NCBI RefSeq assembly: GCF_000585395.1
Contig: NZ_KK073875.1
Coordinates: 2,371,444-2,423,772 of the forward strand
Reading direction: 5' to 3'
Length of the DNA: 52,329 nt
Source: Saccharibacillus sacchari DSM 19268
Lineage (GTDB): Bacteria; Bacillota; Bacilli; Paenibacillales; Paenibacillaceae
The translations under genes were made by a program, and so were the position numbers. How positions within the stretch are numbered: position 1 is the stretch's first letter; each line of letters opens with the position of its first letter. Shown here one piece after another: positions 28,133 through 38,821 of the stretch. Under the pieces are notes generated by a model. The model saw nothing but the letters and a program-made list of their open reading frames with translations, had not been told where the DNA came from and ran no database searches.

Positions 28133-29566
28133 TTAGAACAGGTTTTTGATGCCTTCGAACAGGTCGGAGAAGAATCCGCCGATTGCGCGCATCAATTGCT
28201 TGAACCAGCCTGCTTTTTCCACGTCTGCCGAAGCTACGAGATCGACGGTTTTGGTCTGGGCTTCAGCCATGCCTTCCGCCTGGTAGGTGTAAGTAGCCGT
28301 ACCGACTTTGTCGCCTTTGCCAATCGGAGCTTCAAGCCCGGCTTCGAGGCTGCTTTGCATTTTCAGACCGCTCGCATCCGCGCCTTTAGGCACAACGAAG
28401 CTGATCGCTCCCGCCGTCTCGTAAGCTACCGACTCTTCTTTGCCTTTGGCTACCGCTACAGGCTCTTCGCCTTCGATCGCTTGATTGGCTGCGACCATTT
28501 CTTTGATCTCGAAGTTGTTGAAGCCGTAGTCCAGCACTTTGCGCGTCTCGACGAAACGCGAACCCTGATTATTGACGTCCGTGCCCATCACGACGCTGAT
28601 CAGGCGCATGCCGTCGCGAATAGCCGTACCGGTAAAGTTATTGCCGGCAGCTGCGGTATGACCCGTTTTCAGACCGTCCAGACCTTCGTACGCGTAAGCT
28701 TTGAAGTTCGGAACCGTTGCGTTAGCTTCGAGCATCCAGTCCAGGTTGTCGATTCTGCCGCTGTCGCCCGGGCGGAACTGATAGGATTGGATTGTCGTGA
28801 AGTCGTTGAAGTCCGGATGATCCGTCACGATGTATTTCGCCAGAATTGCGGCGTCCATCGCGGACATCACGGTTTCTTTGCCGTCGGCAGGTTGAGTACC
28901 TTGCGGCATATCGGCAATATCCAGACCTGTCGAGTTGGCAAAATGAGCGGTGGTCATGCCCATGCGCTTGGCTTCGCTGTTCATCAGCTTCACGAATTCC
29001 ATCTCGGTCGGCGCAACAGTCTCGGCCAAAGCGACGGTTGCGTCGTTGGCGGAGCCGATCGCCATGGCGATATACAGATCCTTAACGGTATGTTGGTCGC
29101 CTTGGGCCAAGAATACGCGCGAGCCCACTTGGGCAGCGGCATTCGCGCTGGTCGTGACGACATCATCCCACTTCAGTTTTCCTTGCTTGACCTGTTCGGC
29201 GACGATATATTCGGTCATCATCTTGGTCATGCTCGCCGGAGGCAATGCGGTCTCGGCATCCAGTGACAGAATGACTTCGCCCGTGGTCGGCTCAAGCAGT
29301 ACAGCCGACTTTACGGCGAGATTGAGGCTTTCGACAGTCGGAATGGCTTTTGGAGCGGCAGCTGCCGGAGTTGCGGCGTCTTTGGTTTCGGTGGTTGTCG
29401 TTTGAGTGGTCGTATCCGCTGCCGCGCTGGCCAGGTTGGCCGGAACGACGGACAGGCAGAGCATATGGATAAGCAGAACGGAAGCGGCGCTTCGTTTCAG
29501 GAATTTCGGCTGAGCGAACCGGTTCTTTTCGACTTTGCTTTTATAAGTAGAGGTCATGCGTTTCAA
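28133..29566 (-). CDS. dacA: D-alanyl-D-alanine carboxypeptidase (PBP5 family)
   Basis: This low-molecular-weight penicillin-binding protein trims the terminal D-Ala from peptidoglycan stems. After a signal peptide (LLIHMLCLSVVPANLASAA) and a Thr/Ala-rich linker comes the serine peptidase domain with SxxK (PPASMTKMM), SxN (SAND) and KTG (LKTGHTAAAG), then a PBP5 C-terminal beta domain and a terminal amphipathic helix (WFKQLMRAIGGFFSDLFEGIKNLF) that would hold it to the membrane. I chose the TTG start 10 bp after GGGGAG; the ATG three codons later is close. It follows guaB, as in Bacillus. Confidence 0.95.
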   Translation of the reverse strand: MKRMTSTYKSKVEKNRFAQPKFLKRSAASVLLIHMLCLSVVPANLASAAADTTTQTTTTETKDAATPAAAAPKAIPTVESLNLAVKSAVLLEPTTGEVILSLDAETALPPASMTKMMTEYIVAEQVKQGKLKWDDVVTTSANAAAQVGSRVFLAQGDQHTVKDLYIAMAIGSANDATVALAETVAPTEMEFVKLMNSEAKRMGMTTAHFANSTGLDIADMPQGTQPADGKETVMSAMDAAILAKYIVTDHPDFNDFTTIQSYQFRPGDSGRIDNLDWMLEANATVPNFKAYAYEGLDGLKTGHTAAAGNNFTGTAIRDGMRLISVVMGTDVNNQGSRFVETRKVLDYGFNNFEIKEMVAANQAIEGEEPVAVAKGKEESVAYETAGAISFVVPKGADASGLKMQSSLEAGLEAPIGKGDKVGTATYTYQAEGMAEAQTKTVDLVASADVEKAGWFKQLMRAIGGFFSDLFEGIKNLF

Positions 29567-29680
29567 TGGATAAGTACTCCCCTCGTGCTGAGTTTCTGGC
29601 ATACTCCCTTAGTCTACCACACGGTGATGTGGCGTGTCTTCCTGTGCGGCGGCTGAACTGTTACTTCTGTTCGATGGTGA

Positions 29681-29807
29681 GGCGGCTGCGGGGGAAATTC
29701 GTTTCGGTCGCGTGTTGCATTTGGGAAGCTGGATTGGATTTATATAAGGGAGCTTCCCAAATGCAAAGGCGATCGCTAACGCTCCTGCACTGAATTTCCC
29801 CCTCCGC
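29681..29807 (+). repeat. Palindromic element, copy C
   Basis: Same orientation as copy A: GCTGCGGGGGAAATTCGTTT at the left, CTGAATTTCCCCCTCCGC at the right and loop GGATTGGATTTA. The inner stem is different but perfectly paired (ATTTGGGAAGCT with AGCTTCCCAAAT), and TGCAAAGGCG follows it as TTCAAAGGCG does in A and B. It lies between the guaB terminator and dacA. Confidence 0.85.
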
Positions 29808-29836
29808 CTAGGCTCGACGCTCGGAAGAGCTTTTTG

Positions 29837-29871
29837 GGAAAAGAGCGGCCCGGATATTTGGCCGGGCCGCT
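29837..29871 (-). terminator. Terminator after guaB
   Basis: On the minus strand GCGGCCCGG pairs with CCGGGCCGC, followed by TCTTTTCCC. Confidence 0.8.
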
Positions 29872-29975
29872 AGGCTGATTTGGCCTTTAAAAATGCAAAA
29901 AACTAAAAAAACGCGGGAGCGGAGAGTTTCCGCGCGCCGCGTTCGAATTGCACATGCAACAATGAAAAGATTAGA

Positions 29976-31759
<1,784 letters not shown>

Positions 31760-31783
31760 TTAAACATTATAACGTTATATTGT
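31760..31783. promoter_or_regulatory. Palindromic operator, copy 1 (sugar-acid operon)
   Basis: The half-sites ACATTATAAC and GTTATATTGT form a 20-bp near-perfect palindrome with a central CG. The same 24 bases occur at 51492-51515. Here the site overlaps a -10-like TATATT (31776-31781) about 60 bp before the first gene of the operon, a place where a bound repressor would block transcription. The GntR-type regulator encoded at the end of this operon is the leading candidate ligand. Confidence 0.75.
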
Positions 31784-31842
31784 TTTTTCCAAAAAGCGGT
31801 GTTATCTTGAAATGGAGACTCCTACCAGAAAGCAGGTGCGCC

Positions 31843-32955
31843 ATGAATCAAGACTTTGTGCTGCGGCATGTTCGGTTCCCGGACGACCGGATCGCAGACC
31901 TCAAAATTCAAAACGGCCGGATTGACAGTCTGCATGATCCCGGCACGGCAAGCGGCGGAGACACTCTCGATTGCGAAGGGTTGTACGTATCCAGCGGTTG
32001 GATCGATATGCATGTGCATGCGTTTCCGGAGTTCGAGCCGTACGGCGATTCCGTCGATGCGATCGGCGTGAATTGCGGCTGCACGACCATTGTCGACGCG
32101 GGAAGCTGCGGCGCGGATCGGATCGGTGAACTAGCCGCAAGCCGTGCGAGTAGCCTCACCCGATTATTCGCCTTTCTTAATGTATCGCGTATTGGTCTCC
32201 AACGAACCGACGAGCTGTCGCAGCTGGAATGGGTCGATCGGGAAGCAGTATTTCGAGCCATCCGCGAGCATTCCGACTTTATTGTAGGGTTAAAAGCAAG
32301 AATCAGCAGCAGCGTCGTGCGAGGCAACGGCATAGAGCCTTTGCGGCTGGCCGTAGGCTTGAGCGAGGAAACCGGACTGCCGATCATGACGCATATCGGT
32401 TCCGCTCCGCCTGCCATCGAAGACGTGATCCCCCTGCTGCGAAAAGGCGATATCGTCACGCATTACCTGAACGGCAAAGCCAACAACCTGTTCGATCATG
32501 ACGGTTCTCCCCTGCCTGTGCTGACGGACGCGACCAAACGAGGGGTCAAACTGGACGTCGGCCACGGCACCGCGAGCTTTTCGTTTCGAACGGCCGATCA
32601 AGCACGCAGTGCCGGAATCGCGTTCGATACCATCAGCACCGATATTTATCGCGGCAACCGTCTGAACGGGCCCGTTTACGGGATGGCGAACGTGTTGACC
32701 AAATTCCTTACGCTCGGCTACACGCTGGCAGAGGTCATCGGCGCGGTCACCTCCCGCCCCGCCGCCTGGCTGAAGCGTCCCGAACTCGGTCGGATTCAGG
32801 TGGGCGATCCCGCCAACTTAACTTTGTTTTCCATTAAAAATACGCCGTCCGTCCTCACCGATTCGGAAGGCTTCACCCGCACATCGACACAAACTATCCA
32901 AGCTGAAGGAGTGGTTATCCATGGCAAGTACCTTGCATGCCAAATACGGGCTTAA
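31843..32955 (+). CDS. Amidohydrolase/deacetylase-type metallohydrolase
   Basis: The 370-residue protein is a dihydroorotase-like amidohydrolase with the metal-binding DMHVHAF near the N-terminus, a GLKARI strand where a carboxylated lysine could bridge two metals, and later ligands in MTHIG, THYLNGKANN and DVGHGTASFSF. Homologues sit beside DgaE/DgaF-like genes in other bacteria (for example the Enterococcus EF0837 neighbourhood). By context it would remove an acyl group from an amino-sugar acid before the lyase acts; this is inference. I use the ATG at MNQDFVLRHV, after CAGGTG; the longer frame runs back through the operator. It overlaps the next gene by 35 bp. Confidence 0.85.
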   Translation: MNQDFVLRHVRFPDDRIADLKIQNGRIDSLHDPGTASGGDTLDCEGLYVSSGWIDMHVHAFPEFEPYGDSVDAIGVNCGCTTIVDAGSCGADRIGELAASRASSLTRLFAFLNVSRIGLQRTDELSQLEWVDREAVFRAIREHSDFIVGLKARISSSVVRGNGIEPLRLAVGLSEETGLPIMTHIGSAPPAIEDVIPLLRKGDIVTHYLNGKANNLFDHDGSPLPVLTDATKRGVKLDVGHGTASFSFRTADQARSAGIAFDTISTDIYRGNRLNGPVYGMANVLTKFLTLGYTLAEVIGAVTSRPAAWLKRPELGRIQVGDPANLTLFSIKNTPSVLTDSEGFTRTSTQTIQAEGVVIHGKYLACQIRA

Positions 32956-34033
32956 ACGCGTCATCAACGCCAGCGGAAGAATGAGTATTCTCGGCGTGTC
33001 CGCACCAAGCGATACAGTGATGGACGCAATGCGCATCGGCGGTCAAAGCTATGTCGAGATCGCGGATTTGGTCGACAAAGCAGGCGATCGGATCGCAAAC
33101 CAAATCGGCTTCGAATCGGCGCTCGTCGTCAACTCGGCATCCAGCGGCATCGCTCTCTCCGTCGCGGGCATCGTGACGGAAGGCGATCGCGGCCGCAGCG
33201 TGCGCCTGCACCAGTCCCCTATTCTCAAAAACGAGATCGTGATGCTCAAAGGACATAATGTTCAATACGGCGCTCCCGTCGAAACGATGGTTTATCTCGG
33301 CGGCGGCCGGATCGTCGAAGCCGGTTACGCCAACGAAGGCACCGTCCGCCAGGTCGAAGAAGTCGTTACCGAGCGCACCGCCGCCCTTTTATACGTCAAA
33401 TCCCATCACGCCGTGCAAAAAAACATGGCTTCCGTCGAAGAAACGTGGGCGCTGGCGCAAAAACTGCATCTTCCCCTAATCGTCGACGCGGCGGCCGAGG
33501 AGGATTTGCAGCGGTATGCATCATGCTCGGACTTGGTCATTTTCAGCGGGTCAAAAGCGATCGAAGGCCCGACCTCCGGCCTCGTAGCGGGCAAACGCAC
33601 ACTTATCGAGCAGGTCAAAGTCCAACTGCACGGCATCGGGCGCAGCATGAAGGTCGGCAAAGAAACAACGTTCGGCCTGCTGCAAGCGTTGGATGAATAT
33701 CTGGATAAAAAAGACACCAGCGAGCAGGAACGCGAAGCGCTGAACGCACTGCTGCCGCTCGGCGAACTGGACGGCGTAACGGTGAGCATCGTGCAGGACG
33801 AAGCCGGACGCACCATTTACCGGGCTCGCATCAAGATCGATCCGATGCTCGCCGGAACCGACGCGGTGCAAACGGTAGACGGTCTGCAAAATGGCGAAAT
33901 CGCCGTATACACGCGGGATTACGGGGCGCGGCAAGGCTATTTCGATATCGATCCGAGACCGCTGCTGGGCGACGATATGCAAGTGATCGAACGCAGACTG
34001 CGCGAACTTTTGCTTTTAAAAGGAGGAAATTAA
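32921..34033 (+). CDS. PLP-dependent ammonia-lyase (DgaE/SelA-like family)
   Basis: The 370-residue protein belongs to the SelA-like fold-type I group that includes D-glucosaminate-6-phosphate ammonia-lyase (DgaE). The N-terminal INASGRMSILG, NSASSGIALSVAG and the PLP-lysine motif FSGSKAIEGPTSG (K212) are visible. The expected reaction is elimination of ammonia from a 2-amino-2-deoxy sugar acid to give a 2-keto-3-deoxy acid. AAGGAG is upstream of the ATG, inside the previous gene. Whether the substrate is phosphorylated is open: no PTS genes are present but a kinase is. Confidence 0.88.
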   Translation: MASTLHAKYGLKRVINASGRMSILGVSAPSDTVMDAMRIGGQSYVEIADLVDKAGDRIANQIGFESALVVNSASSGIALSVAGIVTEGDRGRSVRLHQSPILKNEIVMLKGHNVQYGAPVETMVYLGGGRIVEAGYANEGTVRQVEEVVTERTAALLYVKSHHAVQKNMASVEETWALAQKLHLPLIVDAAAEEDLQRYASCSDLVIFSGSKAIEGPTSGLVAGKRTLIEQVKVQLHGIGRSMKVGKETTFGLLQALDEYLDKKDTSEQEREALNALLPLGELDGVTVSIVQDEAGRTIYRARIKIDPMLAGTDAVQTVDGLQNGEIAVYTRDYGARQGYFDIDPRPLLGDDMQVIERRLRELLLLKGGN

Positions 34034-34036
34034 ACC

Positions 34037-34816
34037 ATGACCACTCATATCCAAACTACCGAAGCTCCGATCCTCAAACGCCTCTATAACGGCCGCGCGG
34101 CGCTCAACGTGCTGGCGGGAAGCGTGCAAAACGCCAAAGACGTATTCGAAGCGGCCGAAGGCCATGTGCTGGTCGGCGTGCTGTCTAAAGCTTATAAAAC
34201 GGTACCCGAAGCCATCGACGCGATGCGACAATACGGCCGCGATATCGAAGATGCGGTGTCTATCGGGCTCGGCGCGGGCGATAACCGTCAAGCGCAGGTG
34301 GTAGCCGAGATCGCGCGTCACTATGCAGGCAGCCATATCAATCAGGTGTTTCCGTCGGTCGGCGCGACTCACGCGAATCTGAACGGAACGCCGGGCTGGA
34401 TCAACGCGCTCGTCTCTCCTTGCGGCAAACCGGGTTACGTGAACTTGTCCACCGGACCGTTCAGCGCGGCAGCGCCGGATCAGGCGATCGTTCCGGTCAA
34501 AGCCGCGATTGCGCTCGTTCGGGACATGGGCGGCAGCGCGCTGAAATATTTCCCGATGAAAGGATTGGCGCTCGAAGCCGAGTATCGTGCGGTTGCGGAA
34601 GCTTGCGGCGAAGAAAACTTCGCGCTCGAACCGACGGGCGGCATCGACAAAGACAACTTCGGTCCGATTCTGCAAATCGCGCTCGAAGCCGGCGTGCCGC
34701 AGATCATCCCCCACGTCTACTCGTCGATCATCGATTCGGCAAGCGGCGATACGATCGTGACCGACGTGCGCGAGCTGCTGGAGGTCATGAAAAAGCTGGT
34801 CGATCGCCATGCCTAA
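34037..34816 (+). CDS. 2-dehydro-3-deoxy-phosphogluconate aldolase (DgaF/KDGP aldolase family)
   Basis: The 259-residue protein matches the KDGP aldolase family paired with DgaE, distinct from classical Eda: RAALNVLAGSVQNAKDVFEAAEGHVLVGVLSKAY, SIGLGAGDN, INQVFPSVGATHANL, GGSALKYFPMKG with the probable Schiff-base lysine, and EPTGGIDKDNF. It would split KDPG into pyruvate and glyceraldehyde-3-phosphate. It starts 4 bp after the lyase stop (site AAAGGAGG) and overlaps the kinase by 8 bp, so translation is tightly coupled. Confidence 0.9.
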   Translation: MTTHIQTTEAPILKRLYNGRAALNVLAGSVQNAKDVFEAAEGHVLVGVLSKAYKTVPEAIDAMRQYGRDIEDAVSIGLGAGDNRQAQVVAEIARHYAGSHINQVFPSVGATHANLNGTPGWINALVSPCGKPGYVNLSTGPFSAAAPDQAIVPVKAAIALVRDMGGSALKYFPMKGLALEAEYRAVAEACGEENFALEPTGGIDKDNFGPILQIALEAGVPQIIPHVYSSIIDSASGDTIVTDVRELLEVMKKLVDRHA

Positions 34817-35825
34817 AACGGTAGCGGCGTTCGGCGAAGTGATGATGCGGCTGGAGACTCCGGGTCTTCGGCTGTTGTCGCAAACGGATACGCTGCAAGT
34901 CTCCTACTCCGGCAGCGGCGTTAATGTACTGTCGGCGCTGTCGCGATTCGGTCACCGAGCACTTCCAGTGACGACGCTGCCGGACAACCCGATCGGCGAC
35001 GCGGCGGAAGCCAATCTGCGCAAACTGGGGCTGCTGCCCGATTTCGTTCGCAGGGACGGCTTGTATCTGGGCATGTATTTTCTTGAAACGGGCTTCGGGG
35101 CGCGTCCCAGCCGGGTCACTTACTCCAACCGTCCGCAAAGCAGCTTCAACACCGCCGCCGAAGGCATCTATCCGTTTGCCGATATCGCAAGCTCGGTCGA
35201 CGCCGTGCATTTTTGCGGCATCTCGCTTGCCATGAACGACACGGTGCGGCGCAATGCGCTGACTTTCGCGGAAGCGGTGAAGGCAGCGGGAAAAACCGTC
35301 ATCTTCGATTGCAACTACCGTCCTGCGCTCTGGGGCGAAGACGGATATGCGATTGCGCGTCCGTGGTATGAAAAAATGCTGCATTTTGCCGATATCGTAT
35401 GTATGAACGAAAACGACGCCATCCATATTCTCGGACTGCCGGTTTCTTCAACGGAGCGGCCGGATCAGCTTCAGGAGTTGATTCCTTCCGTGGCCAAGAC
35501 GTATAATATCGCGACAATCGCCGGAACCCATCGTCACATCGAAGCAAACGGTCAGCACTCTCTGCTGGGCTATCTACATACCGGAGACGCCTTTTATTTT
35601 GCCGATCCGTTGACGTTCCCCGTGTATGACCGGATCGGCGCGGGCGATGCGTATGCAAGCGGCATTATCCACGGGACGCTGTCGGACTTCGCGCCGGAGC
35701 AGACGGTCCGGTTCGCGTCCGCCGCTTCCATGCTGGCGCATACGATTGCGGGCGACACGCCGTTTTCGTCGGAGGCGCAAATTTTCCGGGCGATGATGGA
35801 AGGAATCGGCGATATAGAAAGGTAG
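34809..35825 (+). CDS. PfkB family sugar kinase, probably 2-keto-3-deoxygluconate kinase
   Basis: The 338-residue protein has the PfkB/ribokinase architecture: an N-terminal GEVMMRLETPG, substrate loop YSGSGVNVLSALSRFG, and the C-terminal catalytic motif DRIGAGDAYASG with its base aspartate. Overall similarity is to 2-keto-3-deoxygluconate kinases. Together with the lyase and aldolase it suggests the order: deaminate, phosphorylate, cleave. The PTS-based Salmonella dga pathway lacks such a kinase because its substrate enters phosphorylated. The start codon lies inside the aldolase gene. Confidence 0.88.
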   Translation: MPKTVAAFGEVMMRLETPGLRLLSQTDTLQVSYSGSGVNVLSALSRFGHRALPVTTLPDNPIGDAAEANLRKLGLLPDFVRRDGLYLGMYFLETGFGARPSRVTYSNRPQSSFNTAAEGIYPFADIASSVDAVHFCGISLAMNDTVRRNALTFAEAVKAAGKTVIFDCNYRPALWGEDGYAIARPWYEKMLHFADIVCMNENDAIHILGLPVSSTERPDQLQELIPSVAKTYNIATIAGTHRHIEANGQHSLLGYLHTGDAFYFADPLTFPVYDRIGAGDAYASGIIHGTLSDFAPEQTVRFASAASMLAHTIAGDTPFSSEAQIFRAMMEGIGDIER

Positions 35826-35833
35826 GAAACCTT

Positions 35834-36547
35834 ATGGCGACAAGCCGCACCAAACAACCGCTGTACCTCAAAATTCACGGCATTCTCAAAGATCGCATTT
35901 TACACGGCCAGTATCCGCTCGACTCGTATTTGCCGCCGGAGCCGAAGTTGGAAGAAGAATTCGCGGTCAGCAAGATTACGGTTCGCAACGCGGTCAAGCT
36001 GCTCGTTCAGGAAGGGTATTTGGAGACGAGCAGCGGGAAAGGCACACGGGTCAGCCGCAATACCTCGACCTCTAAACTCTCTACTTGGAAAAGGTTTACG
36101 GAGATTCTGGTGGAGGAAGGTCATCGGATCGGCAAACAACTGCTGCACGCGGAAACCATTCGTACCGGAGCGGAAGGCCGGCTGCGGGAATTGTTCGGCG
36201 AGTCGTGTTTGCGGATCGAACGGCTGTATACGCTGGATGATGTGCCGTATATTCATTACACGCATTATTTGCCTGCCCGCGCGGAGGACCCGGCGGAGTC
36301 GGGGCTTCAAGGACAGTCGCTGTATGGCTGGCTGGAGGAGCAGGGAATCGCGATCGCGCGGATGCGCGACGAATTTTCAGTCGGATCGCCGGACGTCGGG
36401 ATCGCCGATTCGTTGGGAATCCCGCCGGGAACTCCGCTGCTGAAAAGGTTGCGGTTTGCTTATGACGAGCAGGGTCGGGCCGCGGAGTGCAGCGAAGGGT
36501 ATTATCGGGCGGGTATGCATCCGTATGTCGTGAATTATGAGGTGTGA
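35834..36547 (+). CDS. GntR family transcriptional regulator with UTRA domain
   Basis: The 237-residue protein has a winged helix-turn-helix (about residues 8-75, LYLKIHGILKDRILHGQYPLDSYLPPEPKLEEEFAVSKITVRNAVKLL) and a UTRA ligand-binding domain typical of the HutC subfamily, whose ligands are often sugar phosphates or sugar acids. It is the last gene of the operon, 8 bp after the kinase, with AGGTAGGA before the ATG. It probably represses its own operon through the palindrome at 31760-31783, and by sequence identity the AraC-type regulator gene near 51.5 kb. Confidence 0.92.
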   Translation: MATSRTKQPLYLKIHGILKDRILHGQYPLDSYLPPEPKLEEEFAVSKITVRNAVKLLVQEGYLETSSGKGTRVSRNTSTSKLSTWKRFTEILVEEGHRIGKQLLHAETIRTGAEGRLRELFGESCLRIERLYTLDDVPYIHYTHYLPARAEDPAESGLQGQSLYGWLEEQGIAIARMRDEFSVGSPDVGIADSLGIPPGTPLLKRLRFAYDEQGRAAECSEGYYRAGMHPYVVNYEV

Positions 36548-36552
36548 GGAGA

Positions 36553-36626
36553 GCGCATGGGAGACGCCGCGAGCCGGTTTCGACCTGCGCTTCGGTTCGA
36601 AACCGGCTCGCAGCTGGGCCATGCGC
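36553..36626. repeat. Palindrome after the GntR gene, copy 2 of the GAAACCGG type
   Basis: Perfect 15-bp arms (36569-36583 and 36597-36611, GCGAGCCGGTTTCGA and its complement) surround a 13-base loop with GCGCTTC. Outer arms GCGCATGG/CCATGCGC (36553-36560, 36619-36626) extend it. The inner parts match the palindrome at 3911-4021 except that the long tip is missing and the arm bases differ in a paired way. No T-run follows. Confidence 0.8.
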
Positions 36627-36719
36627 GGGGAGTTGGGTAAGGGAAAAGAGAAAAAAGCAAAGCAAAAGAAAAAGGACTAAGGTTTGTTGGAGTTGGTTTA
36701 AGGGATTAGAGCGGGCTGG

Positions 36720-37130
36720 GATTTGGCAGGTGTGGAGATTGCTTTTTAGGCAATGTAAAGTGTGGGATTATCGTGTTTTTTGAGCTACGTTGACGAAAAA
36801 GCAACGTGTAAAGCTTAGGCGGCATGTATTTTCGTTTATGGGGCTTCCAGGCTGCTTTTTTGTCAATGTAGCTTCGGGATTAGGGTGTCGGAAGGTTGTA
36901 GGTTGCTTTTTAGGACATGTAATGTGTGGATGTTCGATGTATAGTTGCAGATTATACAAGATTTTCGGTTCAAAAAGGCTCGTAAGCTTGTTGGAGTTGT
37001 AGAAAATGCAACATTATGGGGCACTATTGTGCTTTTGAAGCGGTAAATGGAGTGGAATGTTGTAGATTTTGCAATTTGGACGGGTAAGGTTGGCTTTTTG
37101 GAGCGGTAATCTTGCAAAAAGTGCAACTTG
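36720..37130. repeat. Field of short degenerate repeats
   Basis: Two repeat types fill this non-coding stretch. Type 1, around TGCTTTTTaGgcaATGTAa, occurs at 36738-36767, 36851-36879, 36901-36930 and inverted at 36783-36805. Type 2, a hairpin-like GTTGtAgAaaaTGCAAc, occurs at 36944-36960, 36996-37012, 37059-37075 and 37111-37127, spaced 52, 63 and 52 bp. The DNA is T/G-rich on the plus strand and has lower GC than its neighbours. No open frame is supported. Confidence 0.7.
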
Positions 37131-37272
37131 GCAGCTCGACTGCGTGAAGCGAGGTAGCTATTTTTCGAAAACGATGCTTGCTGGGATCCGTCGTGCGTCT
37201 TTTTGGATCGGAGTCGGCGAGTTAAGGGGTTGCCCTACGCACAGATTGTCGATTAGGCCGCATATGTCGGTA

Positions 37273-37317
37273 AAAGAAAACCACGACTTCCCAAAGGTTA
37301 GGGAAGCGTGGTTTTTT
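37273..37317. terminator. Terminator after the GH125 gene (bidirectional)
   Basis: AAACCACGACTTCCC pairs with GGGAAGCGTGGTTT, with T-rich sequence on both sides. Confidence 0.85.
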
Positions 37318-37329
37318 AGTTTGCTTAGA

Positions 37330-38622
37330 TCAGACCAATCCTTTTTCCATCGCTTTCACCACCAGCGTCGCGAACAGGCTGTTGGACCAGGCGAACCATT
37401 CGCGGGAGAAGTCGCTCGGGTCGTCGGGGTGGAAGCCTTCGTGCATGTAGCCGGTTCCGGCGTCGGTGGCGAGCAGCGTTTCGATCAGGTCTTTGATTTC
37501 CTGGTCGTCTTCGGACGTCAGTCCCTGCATGGACAGCGCCATATGCCAGACGTAGCCGCCGGGGGTGTGCGGGCTGCCGATGCCTTTGGCGTGCTTGCCT
37601 TCGAAATAGAACGGGTTATCGAAGCTCAGCGCGAAGCGGCGGGTATTTTGGTAGATCGGATCGTCCGTGCCGACGTAGCCGATGTACGGGATCGACAACA
37701 GGCCCGGCGTTCCGGCGTCGTCCATCAGCGAGAAGTTGCCGTAGCCGTCGGTTTCGAACGCATAGATTTTGCCGTGCTTCGGATGGTCGACGATGCCGTA
37801 GCGCTGGATGCCGAAGTTGATTTCTTTGATCAATTTCGCGGCACGCCCAGCGAGCTCGGCATCTTTGTAGATTTCCGACGCGATCCGCTCGATATGGCCA
37901 AGAATCACCACAGCGAACATATTGGCCGGGATATTGTAGCCGAATTCGCACGCGTCGTCGCTGGAGCGGAAGCCGGACCAGCTCATGCCGGTGTAGTTGG
38001 TCGGCATGCCGCGTCCGTCGTTGTACAGCGTCTCGGTGTCCTGCTTCGTATCGCGGCGGAAAAAGTACGGCGATTTCTCGTCATGCCGCTGCTCGGTGGC
38101 GATTACGCGCACGACGCTGCTGAGCGCCCGGTAACAATCGTCGTCGAACATGGAGGTGCGGCCCGTTTCCTGCCAGTACTGCGCCAGCAGCTGCACCGGG
38201 AAGCACAGCGAGTCGAGCTCGTATTTGCGTTCCCACATCCATGGGCTCAGCTCGCAATCGTCGGAATCGCGGTAATGCCGTCCGTTCGCCGTTTCGTTGA
38301 ACGCGTTCGTGTACGGATCGATATTGATGTAAAAAAGCTGACGCGCGATCAGTCCTTCGATGATGCGCTGCAAGTCGGCATCATCTTTGGCGAGCGGGAT
38401 ATAATGGCGCACCTGCTCGACCGAGTCTCTCAGCCACATGGCCGGAATATCGCCGGTATAGACGAAAGTCGTGCCGTCGTCGAGCAGCTTGGTCGTCGTT
38501 TCCAGCGTATTCGGGAAACAGTTGCGGAAAACTTGCTGAAGCTTGGGATGATGCGCGAGCCGCTTGTCGGTTTCTTCGAGATAACGTTCGACTGCCGCAG
38601 GCAGAGTTTTTGTCGTGTTCAT
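37330..38622 (-). CDS. GH125 exo-alpha-1,6-mannosidase
   Basis: The 430-residue protein belongs to glycoside hydrolase family 125 (formerly DUF1237), inverting exo-alpha-1,6-mannosidases acting on N-glycan-type or yeast mannan fragments. Characteristic are FVYTGDIPAMWLRDSVEQV, LIARQLFYINIDPYTNAFNE, the conserved WKYELDSL-like MWERKYELDSLCFPVQL, and WFAWSNSLFATLV at the C-terminus. No signal peptide, so it is intracellular and acts on imported oligosaccharides. I start at MNTTKTLP, 8 bp after AGGAGG; the longer frame has no site. It follows the GH38 gene on the same strand. Confidence 0.94.
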   Translation of the reverse strand: MNTTKTLPAAVERYLEETDKRLAHHPKLQQVFRNCFPNTLETTTKLLDDGTTFVYTGDIPAMWLRDSVEQVRHYIPLAKDDADLQRIIEGLIARQLFYINIDPYTNAFNETANGRHYRDSDDCELSPWMWERKYELDSLCFPVQLLAQYWQETGRTSMFDDDCYRALSSVVRVIATEQRHDEKSPYFFRRDTKQDTETLYNDGRGMPTNYTGMSWSGFRSSDDACEFGYNIPANMFAVVILGHIERIASEIYKDAELAGRAAKLIKEINFGIQRYGIVDHPKHGKIYAFETDGYGNFSLMDDAGTPGLLSIPYIGYVGTDDPIYQNTRRFALSFDNPFYFEGKHAKGIGSPHTPGGYVWHMALSMQGLTSEDDQEIKDLIETLLATDAGTGYMHEGFHPDDPSDFSREWFAWSNSLFATLVVKAMEKGLV

Positions 38623-38821
38623 GGATAACGCCTCCTGTTGGAACATAGTTAAAAATATCGGATTGCTTGCGTACGGTCTGCTCGCCAACCCTTCTTTCAA
38701 TCGACCTGAAACGAATGAACAAAAGCGAGTTGGACGAACGTTCGCGTTGAACACGCTTTTTCATAGAAAGAAAATTCAGCGGTGACCGAAAGCGATCAAG
38801 CAGACGATTGCGGTTCGTTTT

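Noticed and set aside
27272..29266. 664-codon plus-strand frame, and other long antisense frames such as 10839-12386, 13493-15274 and 30063-31661
   Set aside because: All lie opposite highly conserved genes (pdxS/dacA, pyrG, argS, guaB), are rich in Arg/His/Phe/Val as expected from codon-biased shadows, and have no ribosome binding sites.
36720..37130. CRISPR array
   Set aside because: Repeats are short and degenerate, spacing is 52-63 bp and partly inverted, and no cas genes are present.
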